Below, in pieces: positions 24,554-33,037 of a stretch of DNA of 43,017 nt (positions within the stretch are counted from its first letter, which is position 1; each line of letters opens with the position of its first letter). The notes below the pieces were generated by a model. That model ran no database searches, was not told where the DNA came from, and saw nothing but the letters and a program-made list of their open reading frames with translations. Both the position numbers and the translations under genes were made by a program. This DNA is from Spirochaetota bacterium (lineage in GTDB: Bacteria > Spirochaetota > JAAYUW01 > JAOAHJ01). The stretch lies in NCBI GenBank assembly GCA_026415295.1, contig JAOAHJ010000025.1:1-43017 (forward strand), in the 5' to 3' direction.

Positions 24554-25399
24554 TCATTTTTTTAAAAATTTTTCTTTTATTCTTGTTAATCTTATTCTTA
24601 AAGCATTTTCCGATAAATTTGTTAGTTTTGCAATAATTGAAATATCTCCGGTAATATTATAGGTGGATATTTTTTCAAAAATTTTTTCTTTTTTCTCACT
24701 ACTATCTATTTTATATATTTTATGTTTTAAAATTTCAAAAGTTTCATATTTCTTATTATTAGTATTTCTAAATTCATTTATTAAGTTTATCAAAACTGAA
24801 ATTTCAATATTTAATATATTTGAAACTTCAACTATTAATTTTTCATCTAATATTTCATAATAATATAGGCAAAAAATAGCTTTATCAATACCATTTAATG
24901 AATCAATAATATTGTTTATAATCTTCTTATAAAAAGCTTGATCATCATTTAAATAATAACTACTATTTGAATCAATATAAATAGGAGTATTTTCTTCAAT
25001 TTCATTTATACAATTTTTGCTGTTAATACTTTTACAATTTGAATAGATTTCGTTTAAAGAAATTTCTTCAATTTTCTTTTTAGTTGATTTTAAAAATTCA
25101 TAAAGTTTTGATTTAATAACAAGTATTAGATATGTAGAAATACTGCTTTTTTTTATATCATAATTATTAATAATATAATCAATTTTTTCATAAAAATATA
25201 AAGCAAAGTCATTTGCAAAGTCATCATCGTTTCTAAAATTTTTAGAATAAAATATAATATATGGATATAAAATTGAAAATATATAGTCTAGTTCTTCTTT
25301 ATTGAATTTATAATTTAAATTATTAGATTCAATTTTAGGATAAATGAAATTTTCAATCTTTTGAAATATTTGCTTTAAATCCAATTTTTGTCCCTTCAT
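24554..25399 (-). CDS. Divergent sigma-70 family (ECF-like) RNA polymerase sigma factor
   Basis: 281 residues. About 45-115 resembles sigma region 2 (IIFYSKNFRNDDDFANDF, then SSISTYLILVIKSKLYEFL, in the place of the usual A-x-D-x-x-Q-x-x-F and T-W-L-x-x-I-A-x-N). A long polar linker (about 115-170) follows. Then come two helix-turn-helix-like stretches: one near 170-220 (IDKAIFCLYYYEILDEKL) resembling region 4, and one at the C-terminus (IAKLTNLSENALRIRLTRI). The extra length is unusual for a 180-200 residue ECF factor. The gene starts inside the kinase gene (47-bp overlap). A TTG start at 25384 with AAGGGA upstream is an alternative. The order kinase, sigma, zinc-finger protein points to a regulated sigma factor. 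Similarity is low, so the call is moderate. Confidence 0.62.
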   Translation of the reverse strand: MKGQKLDLKQIFQKIENFIYPKIESNNLNYKFNKEELDYIFSILYPYIIFYSKNFRNDDDFANDFALYFYEKIDYIINNYDIKKSSISTYLILVIKSKLYEFLKSTKKKIEEISLNEIYSNCKSINSKNCINEIEENTPIYIDSNSSYYLNDDQAFYKKIINNIIDSLNGIDKAIFCLYYYEILDEKLIVEVSNILNIEISVLINLINEFRNTNNKKYETFEILKHKIYKIDSSEKKEKIFEKISTYNITGDISIIAKLTNLSENALRIRLTRIKEKFLKK

Positions 25400-26603
25400 T
25401 TAGTTTGGATTCTATTATTAACTTAAAATTATGCAGTTCTAATATTTTTTTTGTTAATGATAGACCAAATCCAAGTCCTCCATATTTTCTTGAAAGATCT
25501 TTAGAATGCTGATAAAAAAGTTTAAATATATTATTAATTGTCTCCTCATCCATCCCAATACCTTTATCAATAATAAAAATATAAGCGTAATTTTCATCTT
25601 TCTCTATAGATATCATTATTGGTTTATTGTCTTTGTTGAATTTAATAGCATTATCAATAAGTTGTTTTATAGCTATTCTAATAAATTCTGGATTTATTTT
25701 GATAAATATTTCATTTGATTGAGTACTTAAAATTATTGGTGTATTTATATTCTCATATTCTTTAATAATAGATTTAACAAATTCACAAATATTTATTTTT
25801 TCTCTATTAAAATTTTTTATTTTATCAGATATTTGTATAAATAACAAAAGGTTATCAATCATATATGAAAGATTATTACTGTTTTTAATTATTATTTGGA
25901 GAGCTTTTTTCTGTTGTTGATTTAGTTCGCCAAGGTCTTCTTCATTTAAAAGATCAAGATATCCTTTGATTGTTACTAAAGGGGTTCTAAATTCATGTGT
26001 GATATTATAAATAAAAGAGTTTTTTAAGGTTTCAAATGATTTTAATTGTTCATGTGATTCTGTCAATTTAGCTTGGGATATTTGGTTCTTTCTTATAAAA
26101 ATAATACTATTTAAAGATTTTGATAGCTCATCTACACAAGCTATAATAAGATTAATTTCTTCATTTAAAAAATCTATATCAAGATTTCTTGTAATTAAAA
26201 CAAAACCGATCATTTCATCAACGAAAATTAAAGGTAAAATTAAGGCTTTTTTTGATTCATTAAAAAACTCAAATATTGTTTGATTTTTTTGTATTTTGTT
26301 GAAGATAAGAGGGATTTTTAAATTATTCATTGTAATAATTTCTTTTTCTTTTATTGAATATTGATATTTTGTGTTAATTATACCCATTTTTGAAACTAAA
26401 TAAAAAGATGGTTCATTATAATCTTTTAAATATATTGCAGCTTTATCAATAAAAAAATGAATAGATAATTTTAATAAAAATTTTTGACAAATAATATCTT
26501 CAAATAGAAGATTGTTAAGTTCTGATAATATTTCTAAAATTATATTTGAATGAAAAATAGAGATATTTTTATTGTTATTTAATAATGTTGTACTCATATT
26601 CAA
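25353..26603 (-). CDS. GAF-domain sensor histidine kinase (cytoplasmic)
   Basis: 416 residues. About 25-165 looks like a GAF sensor domain (FIDKAAIYLKDYNEPSFYLV, ALILPLIFVDEMIGFVLI). A coiled segment leads to the HisKA domain with phospho-acceptor H203 in THEFRTPLVTIKGYLDLL. The ATPase domain has N box N318 (QLIDNAIKF), G1 DKGIGM (346-351) and G2 YGGLGFGLSL (374-383). No membrane helix and no receiver domain. The start is TTG at 26603, overlapping the previous stop as TTGA, with AGGA 5 nt upstream; ATG 26597 is an alternative. No response regulator gene is in the window, so its partner is unknown; it could act on the sigma/anti-sigma pair encoded next. Confidence 0.9.
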   Translation of the reverse strand: MNMSTTLLNNNKNISIFHSNIILEILSELNNLLFEDIICQKFLLKLSIHFFIDKAAIYLKDYNEPSFYLVSKMGIINTKYQYSIKEKEIITMNNLKIPLIFNKIQKNQTIFEFFNESKKALILPLIFVDEMIGFVLITRNLDIDFLNEEINLIIACVDELSKSLNSIIFIRKNQISQAKLTESHEQLKSFETLKNSFIYNITHEFRTPLVTIKGYLDLLNEEDLGELNQQQKKALQIIIKNSNNLSYMIDNLLLFIQISDKIKNFNREKINICEFVKSIIKEYENINTPIILSTQSNEIFIKINPEFIRIAIKQLIDNAIKFNKDNKPIMISIEKDENYAYIFIIDKGIGMDEETINNIFKLFYQHSKDLSRKYGGLGFGLSLTKKILELHNFKLIIESKLNEGTKIGFKANISKD

Positions 26604-27619
26604 TAATATCCTTTAATTATTAATCCATTAGAAGGTAAAGAAGGCCCTATTTTATCGATAAAAAAAAATGTTTTTATTGGAATAAAGTTTAAAAACTTAT
26701 TTCTTATGTTTATGTTTTGTATAAGACTTTGATCTATTAATAACATTGAGTTGCTTAATTTTTCTTTAGTTAACTTGACAAGAGTATTTATTAAATTTGT
26801 TTTTGATAATTTATATAAAAAAAATGATTGAAATTTAGAAGGGGCAATATTTGAAAATAATTTTTCTTCAAAATTGATATTTTCTATAAAAAATTTAGTA
26901 AAAATATTAGACTTTTTATAAATATTAAATTTAAAAATATTTAATTTTAGAAAGTCTTTTAATTCTTCTGTTGTTTTTAAATTTGTAATTTTAAAGAAAT
27001 ATTCAAAAGGGGAGATCATATTTATAGAATTTATAAGGTTTTTGTTTACATCTGTAATAGTAAAATATGTATCTTTTTTTTCCCAGAACTCATTATAGAT
27101 TTCAAAATTTAAATCTTTTTCAAAAAATAAAATGAGAAAAAAATTTTCAATTTTATTTTGGTTATATAATAATGAGGTATGTTTTTTCTCAAAATGTATT
27201 ATATTGTATTTTATTTTTGATGAGAGAATATTATAAAAATTGAATGAAAAATCATATAATGATTCAGGAGATAAACAATTAGTTATAACAAGTAAATATT
27301 TAATTTTTGGTTCTTCTATATTTAAGTTATTTAAAAAAAAATGGTAGTTTTCAGTTGGGTATATTACATATTTAACATTTTCTGGTAAAATGAAATGAAA
27401 AACAGAGTTATTTGAAATATTGCCATCATTTATTAAGTATTTATTATTTATTAATATGAAGTTTTTATTTGAATATTTTTGATCGAATTCAAAAAATGTA
27501 TCAAAATAAATATCATTAAAAAAAATTAAATTTATTTTATCCTTAACATATTCATTCTTTAATTCAATAGAAAATTTATTAATGTCAAAATTTTTATATA
27601 CTTTTTGAAGAATACTCAT
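26600..27619 (-). CDS. Unrecognised 339-residue protein at the head of the kinase-sigma genes
   Basis: I do not recognise this protein. It has no signal peptide or membrane helix. Composition is F/N/I/K-rich like its neighbours. The first 200 residues alternate short hydrophobic strands with helices (KINLIFFNDIYF, KYLLVITNCLS, NFFLILFFEKDLN), suggesting an alpha/beta fold, perhaps a degenerate nucleotide-binding or Rossmann-like domain, but no P-loop is present. The C-terminal 120 residues are helical and end PSLPSNGLIIKGYY. Its TGA stop overlaps the start of the histidine kinase gene (TTGA), so translation is coupled and it probably works with the kinase. It starts 44 bp after the DUF192 gene. 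Confidence 0.8.
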   Translation of the reverse strand: MSILQKVYKNFDINKFSIELKNEYVKDKINLIFFNDIYFDTFFEFDQKYSNKNFILINNKYLINDGNISNNSVFHFILPENVKYVIYPTENYHFFLNNLNIEEPKIKYLLVITNCLSPESLYDFSFNFYNILSSKIKYNIIHFEKKHTSLLYNQNKIENFFLILFFEKDLNFEIYNEFWEKKDTYFTITDVNKNLINSINMISPFEYFFKITNLKTTEELKDFLKLNIFKFNIYKKSNIFTKFFIENINFEEKLFSNIAPSKFQSFFLYKLSKTNLINTLVKLTKEKLSNSMLLIDQSLIQNINIRNKFLNFIPIKTFFFIDKIGPSLPSNGLIIKGYY

Positions 27620-27663
27620 ATTAAAAATTACTAAAAATAAGTAGTTAGTTATTTAAAGGATAT

Positions 27664-28161
27664 TCATTTTTTATTTTTTTGCTTTTTATGCATTTTAATA
27701 ATTTCTTCAAAAGGAGGTAATTTAATTGTATCTCCCGCAGATATTCCTAATTTGTTAAAGAGTCCTTTATTTACTTCTAAAGCGTATCTAACTGGGTAAA
27801 TTGAAGATACAGTATTTAATGAAAATGGTTCCATATCGTATATTCCAACAATAACGCCATCTTTTGTTATAAATGCAATCGAAAGAGGAATTTTAGTATC
27901 TTTCATCCAAAAAGAAACTACTTGATCATTTTCAAAAACAAAAAGCATTCCGTTGTATTCTGGTAAATTATCTCGTCCTGATAATCCTTTTTGTCTTTCT
28001 TCAGGAGTTAAAGCAATTTCAATAGATATTTTTTTATCCTTAATTTGAATAAAAAGTTTATTTGAACATGATTGAAAAATGGTTAAAAATTGTACAAATA
28101 TTGTGATAATGATTAATAATTTAAAAAATTTTTCTTTATTAAAAAATATGAATGATTTCAT
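27664..28161 (-). CDS. DUF192 lipoprotein
   Basis: 165 residues. An N-terminal hydrophobic segment ends in IFQSC, a lipobox with the lipidated Cys near residue 32. The rest is a DUF192 domain: IEIALTPEERQKGLSGRD, MLFVFENDQVVSFWMKDT, PLSIAFITKDG, and ALEVNKGLFNKLGISAGD all match the family, a small exported beta-barrel of unknown function. AAAGGA precedes the ATG. It has a good promoter (28185-28212) and lies 44 bp before the orphan-kinase-sigma genes, so it may be the first gene of that transcript, though its role there is not clear. Confidence 0.93.
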   Translation of the reverse strand: MKSFIFFNKEKFFKLLIIITIFVQFLTIFQSCSNKLFIQIKDKKISIEIALTPEERQKGLSGRDNLPEYNGMLFVFENDQVVSFWMKDTKIPLSIAFITKDGVIVGIYDMEPFSLNTVSSIYPVRYALEVNKGLFNKLGISAGDTIKLPPFEEIIKMHKKQKNKK

Positions 28162-28184
28162 AAATTTATCCTTTCATAAATAAA

Positions 28185-28212
28185 ATATTATTTTGTTTAA
28201 CTATATTGTCAA
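28185..28212 (-). promoter_or_regulatory. Promoter of DUF192 and possibly the kinase-sigma genes
   Basis: On the minus strand TTGACA (complement of 28207-28212), a 16-bp spacer and TAATAT (complement of 28185-28190). Start predicted near 28178, with AAAGGA before the ATG at 28161. It is back-to-back with the promoter at 28237-28264. Confidence 0.55.
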
Positions 28213-28236
28213 GTATAAAATAGTTAATTAAAATTA

Positions 28237-28264
28237 TTGAATTAAAATTATATTTTAATATAAT
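28237..28264 (+). promoter_or_regulatory. Promoter of the GerMN-domain gene
   Basis: TTGAAT at 28237-28242, a 16-bp spacer, perfect TATAAT at 28259-28264. The start would be near 28271, leaving a leader of only about 12 nt that includes AGGA at 28271-28274. Confidence 0.5.
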
Positions 28265-28282
28265 AGATTCAGGATAAATATT

Positions 28283-29203
28283 ATGCCAAAAGAAAGAAAA
28301 TTTTCTTTTATTAGAGATTTATTATTACCTTTAATATTATTATCTTTTGTTATATTTACAGGATATCTATTTTTTAATTTTCTTGTTGAATATGATGTTA
28401 TAAAAATTGCAAAAAATAATATTGAAAATAAAAAAGAAGAAAAAAAAGAAAATATTGAATCCAAAAAAGATAAGAGTGAAAGTTTAAATGAAAAAGACAA
28501 AAACCTAAATTTTTTAGAAAGACTTTTTCTTTTATTTAAAAAAGATAACTTTAATAAAGATAAAACAGAAATATTATTAAAAGATAATAACAAAATATCA
28601 AGTTCTGATTTAAAGGATGAAAATATAATTATAGAATCAAAAAATAATTCAGCAGAAAACAAAATAGAAACTACAATAAATAATAATCAAGTAGAAGAGA
28701 AAAATATTTCTACTGTAGATAAGACTAAAGCTCAAGAAAGTGTAGTTGAGAATAAGAAACTTGAAGAACAAAAAAATATTGAAATTAAATATATAGAAAA
28801 AGAATATTTTATTTATCTTGTTGATGTTGATGAAAGTGGGAATATAATTTTTAGAAAAATTAAAGTCAAAATCAAATTTATTGACTCTCCAATATTTGAA
28901 CTTATTAAAACTCTAATTTCATATAAAAGTTCTCAGTACAAAAATTTAATTCCAGAAGGAACACAAATAAAAAGTGCTTGGATAAAGAATGGTATCTGCT
29001 ATGTTGATTTTAACAAGAATTTTTTAAATAATAAATTAGGATATAAAGGAGTTGAAGCTCAAGTTTATCAAGTTGTAAATACTATTATGCAATTCGAAAA
29101 TGTTAAAGGTGTAATAATATATATAGAAGGTAAAGTTAGAAAATATTTTTCAGAAGAAGGTTTTATTATGGATGTAGTTTTTACCACAAAAGAAAAGTTA
29201 TAG
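28283..29203 (+). CDS. Membrane-anchored GerMN-domain protein
   Basis: 306 residues: an N-terminal membrane helix (about 11-38), a long low-complexity K/E/N-rich linker (about 45-175), and a C-terminal GerMN domain (about 190-300) with LIKTLISYKSSQYKNLIP, GICYVDFNKNFL and QVVNTIMQFENVKGVIIYI. GerMN domains occur in germination and lipoprotein-type envelope proteins and are thought to bind sugars or peptidoglycan. The linker suggests a spacer across the periplasm. The domain is present in non-sporing bacteria, so it is not evidence for sporulation. Strong promoter and AGGA ribosome site. Confidence 0.85.
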   Translation: MPKERKFSFIRDLLLPLILLSFVIFTGYLFFNFLVEYDVIKIAKNNIENKKEEKKENIESKKDKSESLNEKDKNLNFLERLFLLFKKDNFNKDKTEILLKDNNKISSSDLKDENIIIESKNNSAENKIETTINNNQVEEKNISTVDKTKAQESVVENKKLEEQKNIEIKYIEKEYFIYLVDVDESGNIIFRKIKVKIKFIDSPIFELIKTLISYKSSQYKNLIPEGTQIKSAWIKNGICYVDFNKNFLNNKLGYKGVEAQVYQVVNTIMQFENVKGVIIYIEGKVRKYFSEEGFIMDVVFTTKEKL

Positions 29204-29301
29204 AATTTAAATGCTATTTTATATGTATTAAATAAGAAAAATAGGATCAGTTTTTCTAAATAAAAATTAAATTAAAAACTTATAATAAAAGGGGAAGATA
29301 T

Positions 29302-30558
29302 ATGAAGGAAGCTCCAAAGTTAAATTTAAAAAAGAGTTTTGAAGAATTTGAAAGAGGAAAAAAATTGGTTCCTGGTGGAGTTTTAGGGATAAGGAGACCT
29401 TATAATTTTGTAGAAGGTGAGTATCCAATTTATTTTGATCATGGAAAAGGTGGAAGGGTCTATGATATAGATGGAAATGAGTATATAGATTATTTAGCAG
29501 CATATGGGCCAATTATAATAGGTTATAGAGAAGAGGAAATAGATGAAGCAGTAATAAAACAAATAAGAGATAAAGGTTTTTGTTTTTCATTAACTCAAAA
29601 AGTTCAAAATGATTTGGCAGAAAAGCTAATATCTTTAATTCCATCTGCTCAAAAATGTATATTTGTAAAAACAGGCTCTGATGCAACAACTCTTGCTATT
29701 AGACTAGCAAGGGCCTATACTGGTAAAATAAAGATAGCAAGGTGTGGTTATCATGGTTGGCATGATTGGTGTGTTGAAGTAAAAGGTGGAATTCCACAAA
29801 AGCTCTATGAGGATGTACTTGAATTTGAATATAATGATTTTAATATGGTTGAAAAAATTGTTAATGAAAATAAAAATGACCTTGCAGCAATAATAATAAC
29901 TCCAGTAGGTCATCCTCTTGCAAAACCAGTAGAAGAGCCAAAAGATAATTTCCTTCAAAAATTAAGAAAAATAACTGAAGAAAATGGAATAGTATTGATT
30001 TTTGATGAAATTAGAAGTGGTTTTAGAGTGTCAATAGGTGGAGCTCAACAATATTATGGTGTTATCCCGGATTTGTCTGTTTTTGGAAAAGCTATGGCAA
30101 ATGGATATGCTATTTCTGTTACTTGTGGTAAGAAAGAGATTATGGATAAGGCAGAGAAAGAAGTTTTTGTTTCATCAACCTTTTTTCCAAATAGTCTTTC
30201 TTATATTGCAGCATTAAAAACTATTGAAATAATACAGAGAGATAAAATAATAGAAACTGTTTGGGAAAAAGGGAAAAAATTACTTGATGGATTAAAAAAA
30301 GTTATTGATTCAATTCCCGAAACTCAAGCACATTTATCTGGAATACCTCCTATGCCATATATTACTTTTAATAAGGATGAAAAAGGATTATATAAATTAA
30401 AAAGAACTGATTTTTTTACTCAACTTATAAGAAGACATGTTTTTATGCAACCATATCACCATGGTTATGTTATTGCAAGGCATACTTATGAAGATATTGA
30501 GTATACAATTAATGCTGTCAAAGAGTCTTTAGAATATGTTTCAGAAAAAAAATATTAA
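29302..30558 (+). CDS. Class III aminotransferase (glutamate-1-semialdehyde aminomutase-like)
   Basis: 418 residues of the PLP-dependent class III family. The N-terminal FERGKKLVPGGVLGIRRP and YDIDGNEYIDYLAAYGP, the FVKTGSDATTLAIRLARAYTG segment, the aspartate in IFDEIRSGFR and the PLP lysine K263 in FGKAMANGY are all clear. The family includes HemL, but no other heme-pathway gene is nearby and the gene overlaps a sugar-kinase-like gene, so a transaminase for a sugar or polyamine-type substrate is as likely. GGGGAAG precedes the ATG. It overlaps the PfkB gene by 23 bp. Confidence 0.93.
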   Translation: MKEAPKLNLKKSFEEFERGKKLVPGGVLGIRRPYNFVEGEYPIYFDHGKGGRVYDIDGNEYIDYLAAYGPIIIGYREEEIDEAVIKQIRDKGFCFSLTQKVQNDLAEKLISLIPSAQKCIFVKTGSDATTLAIRLARAYTGKIKIARCGYHGWHDWCVEVKGGIPQKLYEDVLEFEYNDFNMVEKIVNENKNDLAAIIITPVGHPLAKPVEEPKDNFLQKLRKITEENGIVLIFDEIRSGFRVSIGGAQQYYGVIPDLSVFGKAMANGYAISVTCGKKEIMDKAEKEVFVSSTFFPNSLSYIAALKTIEIIQRDKIIETVWEKGKKLLDGLKKVIDSIPETQAHLSGIPPMPYITFNKDEKGLYKLKRTDFFTQLIRRHVFMQPYHHGYVIARHTYEDIEYTINAVKESLEYVSEKKY

Positions 30559-31744
30559 AATATATATTTTTGGTGAGATAGTTTTAGACCTTCTATTAAT
30601 AAAAGATGATTGTATTTTACCTGTGGTTGGTGGATCAGCTCTTAATACATTGTTAACTTTAAAATATTTTGGTAGAGATCCTTTATTTTTCTCAGAAATC
30701 GGTAATGATTTTGTTGGGGATCTAGTTTTAAATTTTTTAAATAATAAAGGCTTAATTATTGAAAATATTTTTAGAAGTGAAGAGATTAAGACAACTATAT
30801 CTATTGTAAAGTTTGATGAAAATAGAGAAGCTAAGTATAATTTTTATAAGAGTTATTATAAAAAACCATATTTGTATGATCCAATAAAAAAAATAAGTTT
30901 TAAAAAAGATGATTTTGTTTTTTTATCCTCTTTTTTTGCAGGAGATAATAGAAATAAAAAAATAATTAAATATTTAATTAAAAAGAGAAAAGAAATCGGT
31001 TTTAAACTTTTTTATGATCCAAATATTAGATTACATCATTTAAAACAAAACAAGGTTAAGTTAAATCAGATTTTAGATTTACTTAATAGTTCGGATATTA
31101 TTAGATTTTCATTTGAAGATTTACTAAACATTTTTAGATATTTTATCTTTTATAGAAATAATAATAAAATTTTTGTTAAAAAATTATTTTTTTTAATATT
31201 TAAAAAAGAATGGAAATTAATAGAAAAAATTAAAAAGCTTTTTAATAAAAATAAAGATATCTTTAAAGAATATTTATTGAGGATAATTTTTAATAAAGAC
31301 TTTTATTCAAAATTTAAAAATTATTTAGAAAATAATAGGGTTGATTTGATCAGGAAAGAATTTAAAAATTATTTAATCCAAAAGATATTTGATTTTTATA
31401 TTAAAGAAGCAAAAGTAGATTTTATTAATAAATTAATTATTTTAACTGATGGCCCTTATGATATAAAGGTTATTTTTGGGAAAGATATTTTTAGTTTTGA
31501 AGTTCCTCCTATAAAACCTGTTAGTACAGTTGGTGCTGGAGATACTTTTAATGGTTCTGTATTAAATAATATTTTGGAAAATTATTCTTTTTATGAAAAT
31601 TTTTTTAATAATCATAATTATAATAAAATAGAAAATAATTGTATAAATAGACAAAATATAAAAAACAAAATAGAAGAGCTAATTAATTTTAGTATAGAAC
31701 AATCCAAGAAGGTTTGCCTTTCTAATTCAAATTATCCTTCATAA
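30536..31744 (+). CDS. PfkB/ribokinase family carbohydrate kinase with a large insertion
   Basis: 402 residues, about 100 more than usual. N-terminal substrate-site motif GGSALNTLLTLKYFGRDPLFF and EIGNDFVGDLVLNFL, then the C-terminal family signature TVGAGDTFNGS, with catalytic Asp 336. Between them, roughly 195-300, is a K/F/N-rich helical insertion absent from ordinary ribokinases. The gene starts within the aminotransferase gene (23-bp overlap), so the two are coupled and may act on one pathway. Substrate unknown. The final 40 residues are N/K-rich. Confidence 0.88.
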   Translation: MFQKKNIKIYIFGEIVLDLLLIKDDCILPVVGGSALNTLLTLKYFGRDPLFFSEIGNDFVGDLVLNFLNNKGLIIENIFRSEEIKTTISIVKFDENREAKYNFYKSYYKKPYLYDPIKKISFKKDDFVFLSSFFAGDNRNKKIIKYLIKKRKEIGFKLFYDPNIRLHHLKQNKVKLNQILDLLNSSDIIRFSFEDLLNIFRYFIFYRNNNKIFVKKLFFLIFKKEWKLIEKIKKLFNKNKDIFKEYLLRIIFNKDFYSKFKNYLENNRVDLIRKEFKNYLIQKIFDFYIKEAKVDFINKLIILTDGPYDIKVIFGKDIFSFEVPPIKPVSTVGAGDTFNGSVLNNILENYSFYENFFNNHNYNKIENNCINRQNIKNKIEELINFSIEQSKKVCLSNSNYPS

Positions 31745-31778
31745 ATTTATAAACTTTTAATTTTGTGTTTCAAGCATT

Positions 31779-32840
31779 TTAATTTAATATTTTGTTTAAT
31801 ATAATTAATTTAATAAACAAATTCTCAATGTTTTGAATAGTTTCATTCAGTTGTTTATAATAATTGTTAATTTCAGATTGAGTTAAATTCGCTTTGGGCA
31901 AAAGGTTTTTTATCAATTCCACAAGAATTTTTATTTTGTAAATATTTTTATATGTAATATAATTTATTGAAGATAACATATTTCTAAAAGCTGACCAGTA
32001 ACCTTTTTCTTGTGGATTCAATTCTTTTTTTTCTTTAATTAATTGAAATATTTTTTGGAACCAAGCATTATTGTAAATTTCGTTTACTTTAGATTCCAGA
32101 AATTTGGTATTTTTATTTAGAATGTTTAGGATTTTAAATATTTCTTTTATTCTTATTTTGGCAATTTCTGAGCTATATCTGTTTCTTAAATTAATAAAGT
32201 TATCTATGGATTTATGTTCTTCTTTGATATTTTGCTGGGAAATTTTTTGAGGTTTTTTATTAAATTCAATAATTGTTGTTTCATTTTGTTCAACAAAAAT
32301 TGAATTTTTTTCATCATCATCATATACTTGGACTTTTCCTTCATAAACTTTGATTATAGAATCTCCTAAATCTGAGGAGGCAACTTCAAACTCAGTCCCT
32401 CTAACTGAAGCTATTCCAGTTGGAGTATTTACTACAAATTCTTCTTTACCAGTTAATTTAGAAACAAAGAGTTTAATTTTGCCGTAAAATATACTTAAGA
32501 ATGTCGTATTTTCATTATTGTTATTTAAGATTTGAGAAAGTGATAACTTTGAGTTTTCAAATATTGTAATAGTAGTGTTTTTATCAAGAAGAACTATTTC
32601 TACTTTAGACTCTTTTTCTGTAGTGACTATATCATCTGAACTTATTAATAAATCTAAATTAATTTCATATTCTTTTTGTTCATTTTGCTTAAATATTTTT
32701 GCTTTACCTGAAAAATAAGAAATTTTAGCAATAGGTTTTAAATTGTTTAGTTGATTAGTTTGAGAAAAAATTTTATTATTAAAATAAAATAATAAAATAA
32801 AAATAAATATAATAAATACCAATTTCTTAAATTTTATCAT
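31779..32840 (-). CDS. Exported FecR-domain protein
   Basis: 353 residues: a signal peptide (about 1-26, KLVFIIFIFILLFYF) with no lipobox, then a FecR domain at about 35-195. Its centre VVNTPTGIASVRGTEFEV and VYEGKVQVYD are near-consensus. The C-terminal 150 residues are helical and charged (KNTKFLESKVNEIYNNAWF). Without a partner sigma or FecA nearby it is not a transport regulator; such stand-alone FecR proteins of envelope location are common in some diderm phyla. AGGAG precedes the ATG by 10 nt. It converges on the PfkB gene. Confidence 0.88.
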   Translation of the reverse strand: MIKFKKLVFIIFIFILLFYFNNKIFSQTNQLNNLKPIAKISYFSGKAKIFKQNEQKEYEINLDLLISSDDIVTTEKESKVEIVLLDKNTTITIFENSKLSLSQILNNNNENTTFLSIFYGKIKLFVSKLTGKEEFVVNTPTGIASVRGTEFEVASSDLGDSIIKVYEGKVQVYDDDEKNSIFVEQNETTIIEFNKKPQKISQQNIKEEHKSIDNFINLRNRYSSEIAKIRIKEIFKILNILNKNTKFLESKVNEIYNNAWFQKIFQLIKEKKELNPQEKGYWSAFRNMLSSINYITYKNIYKIKILVELIKNLLPKANLTQSEINNYYKQLNETIQNIENLFIKLIILNKILN

Positions 32841-32854
32841 AAATCATTTACTCC

Positions 32855-32882
32855 TTAATAATAATTGAGTTTTTATTATTAA
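32855..32882 (-). repeat. Inverted repeat next to the fecR-like ribosome site
   Basis: TTAATAATAA at 32855-32864 and its exact complement at 32873-32882 enclose 8 nt. On the minus-strand transcript the 3' arm ends directly at the AGGAG Shine-Dalgarno of the FecR-domain gene, so the fold could affect access by the ribosome. All A-T, so weak on its own. Confidence 0.35.
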
Positions 32883-33037
32883 TAACATTTTTAAAAGTTA
32901 ATAAAAAATTTTTTATATTTTTATTTTTATAAATACAATAAATATATAGAATTAAAATTAGAAAAATACAACTTTTATTAATTTAAAAATTTTTTTAAAT
33001 TTGATATAATTCCATTTAATAAAGATCAATTTTTTAG

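Noticed and set aside
28255-28662. Minus-strand S/F/L-rich frame opposite the GerMN gene
   Set aside because: It is the mirror of the K/E-rich linker; no start signal of its own.
29302-30558. True HemL (heme pathway)
   Set aside because: No heme genes nearby and it is coupled to a PfkB gene; kept as class III aminotransferase.
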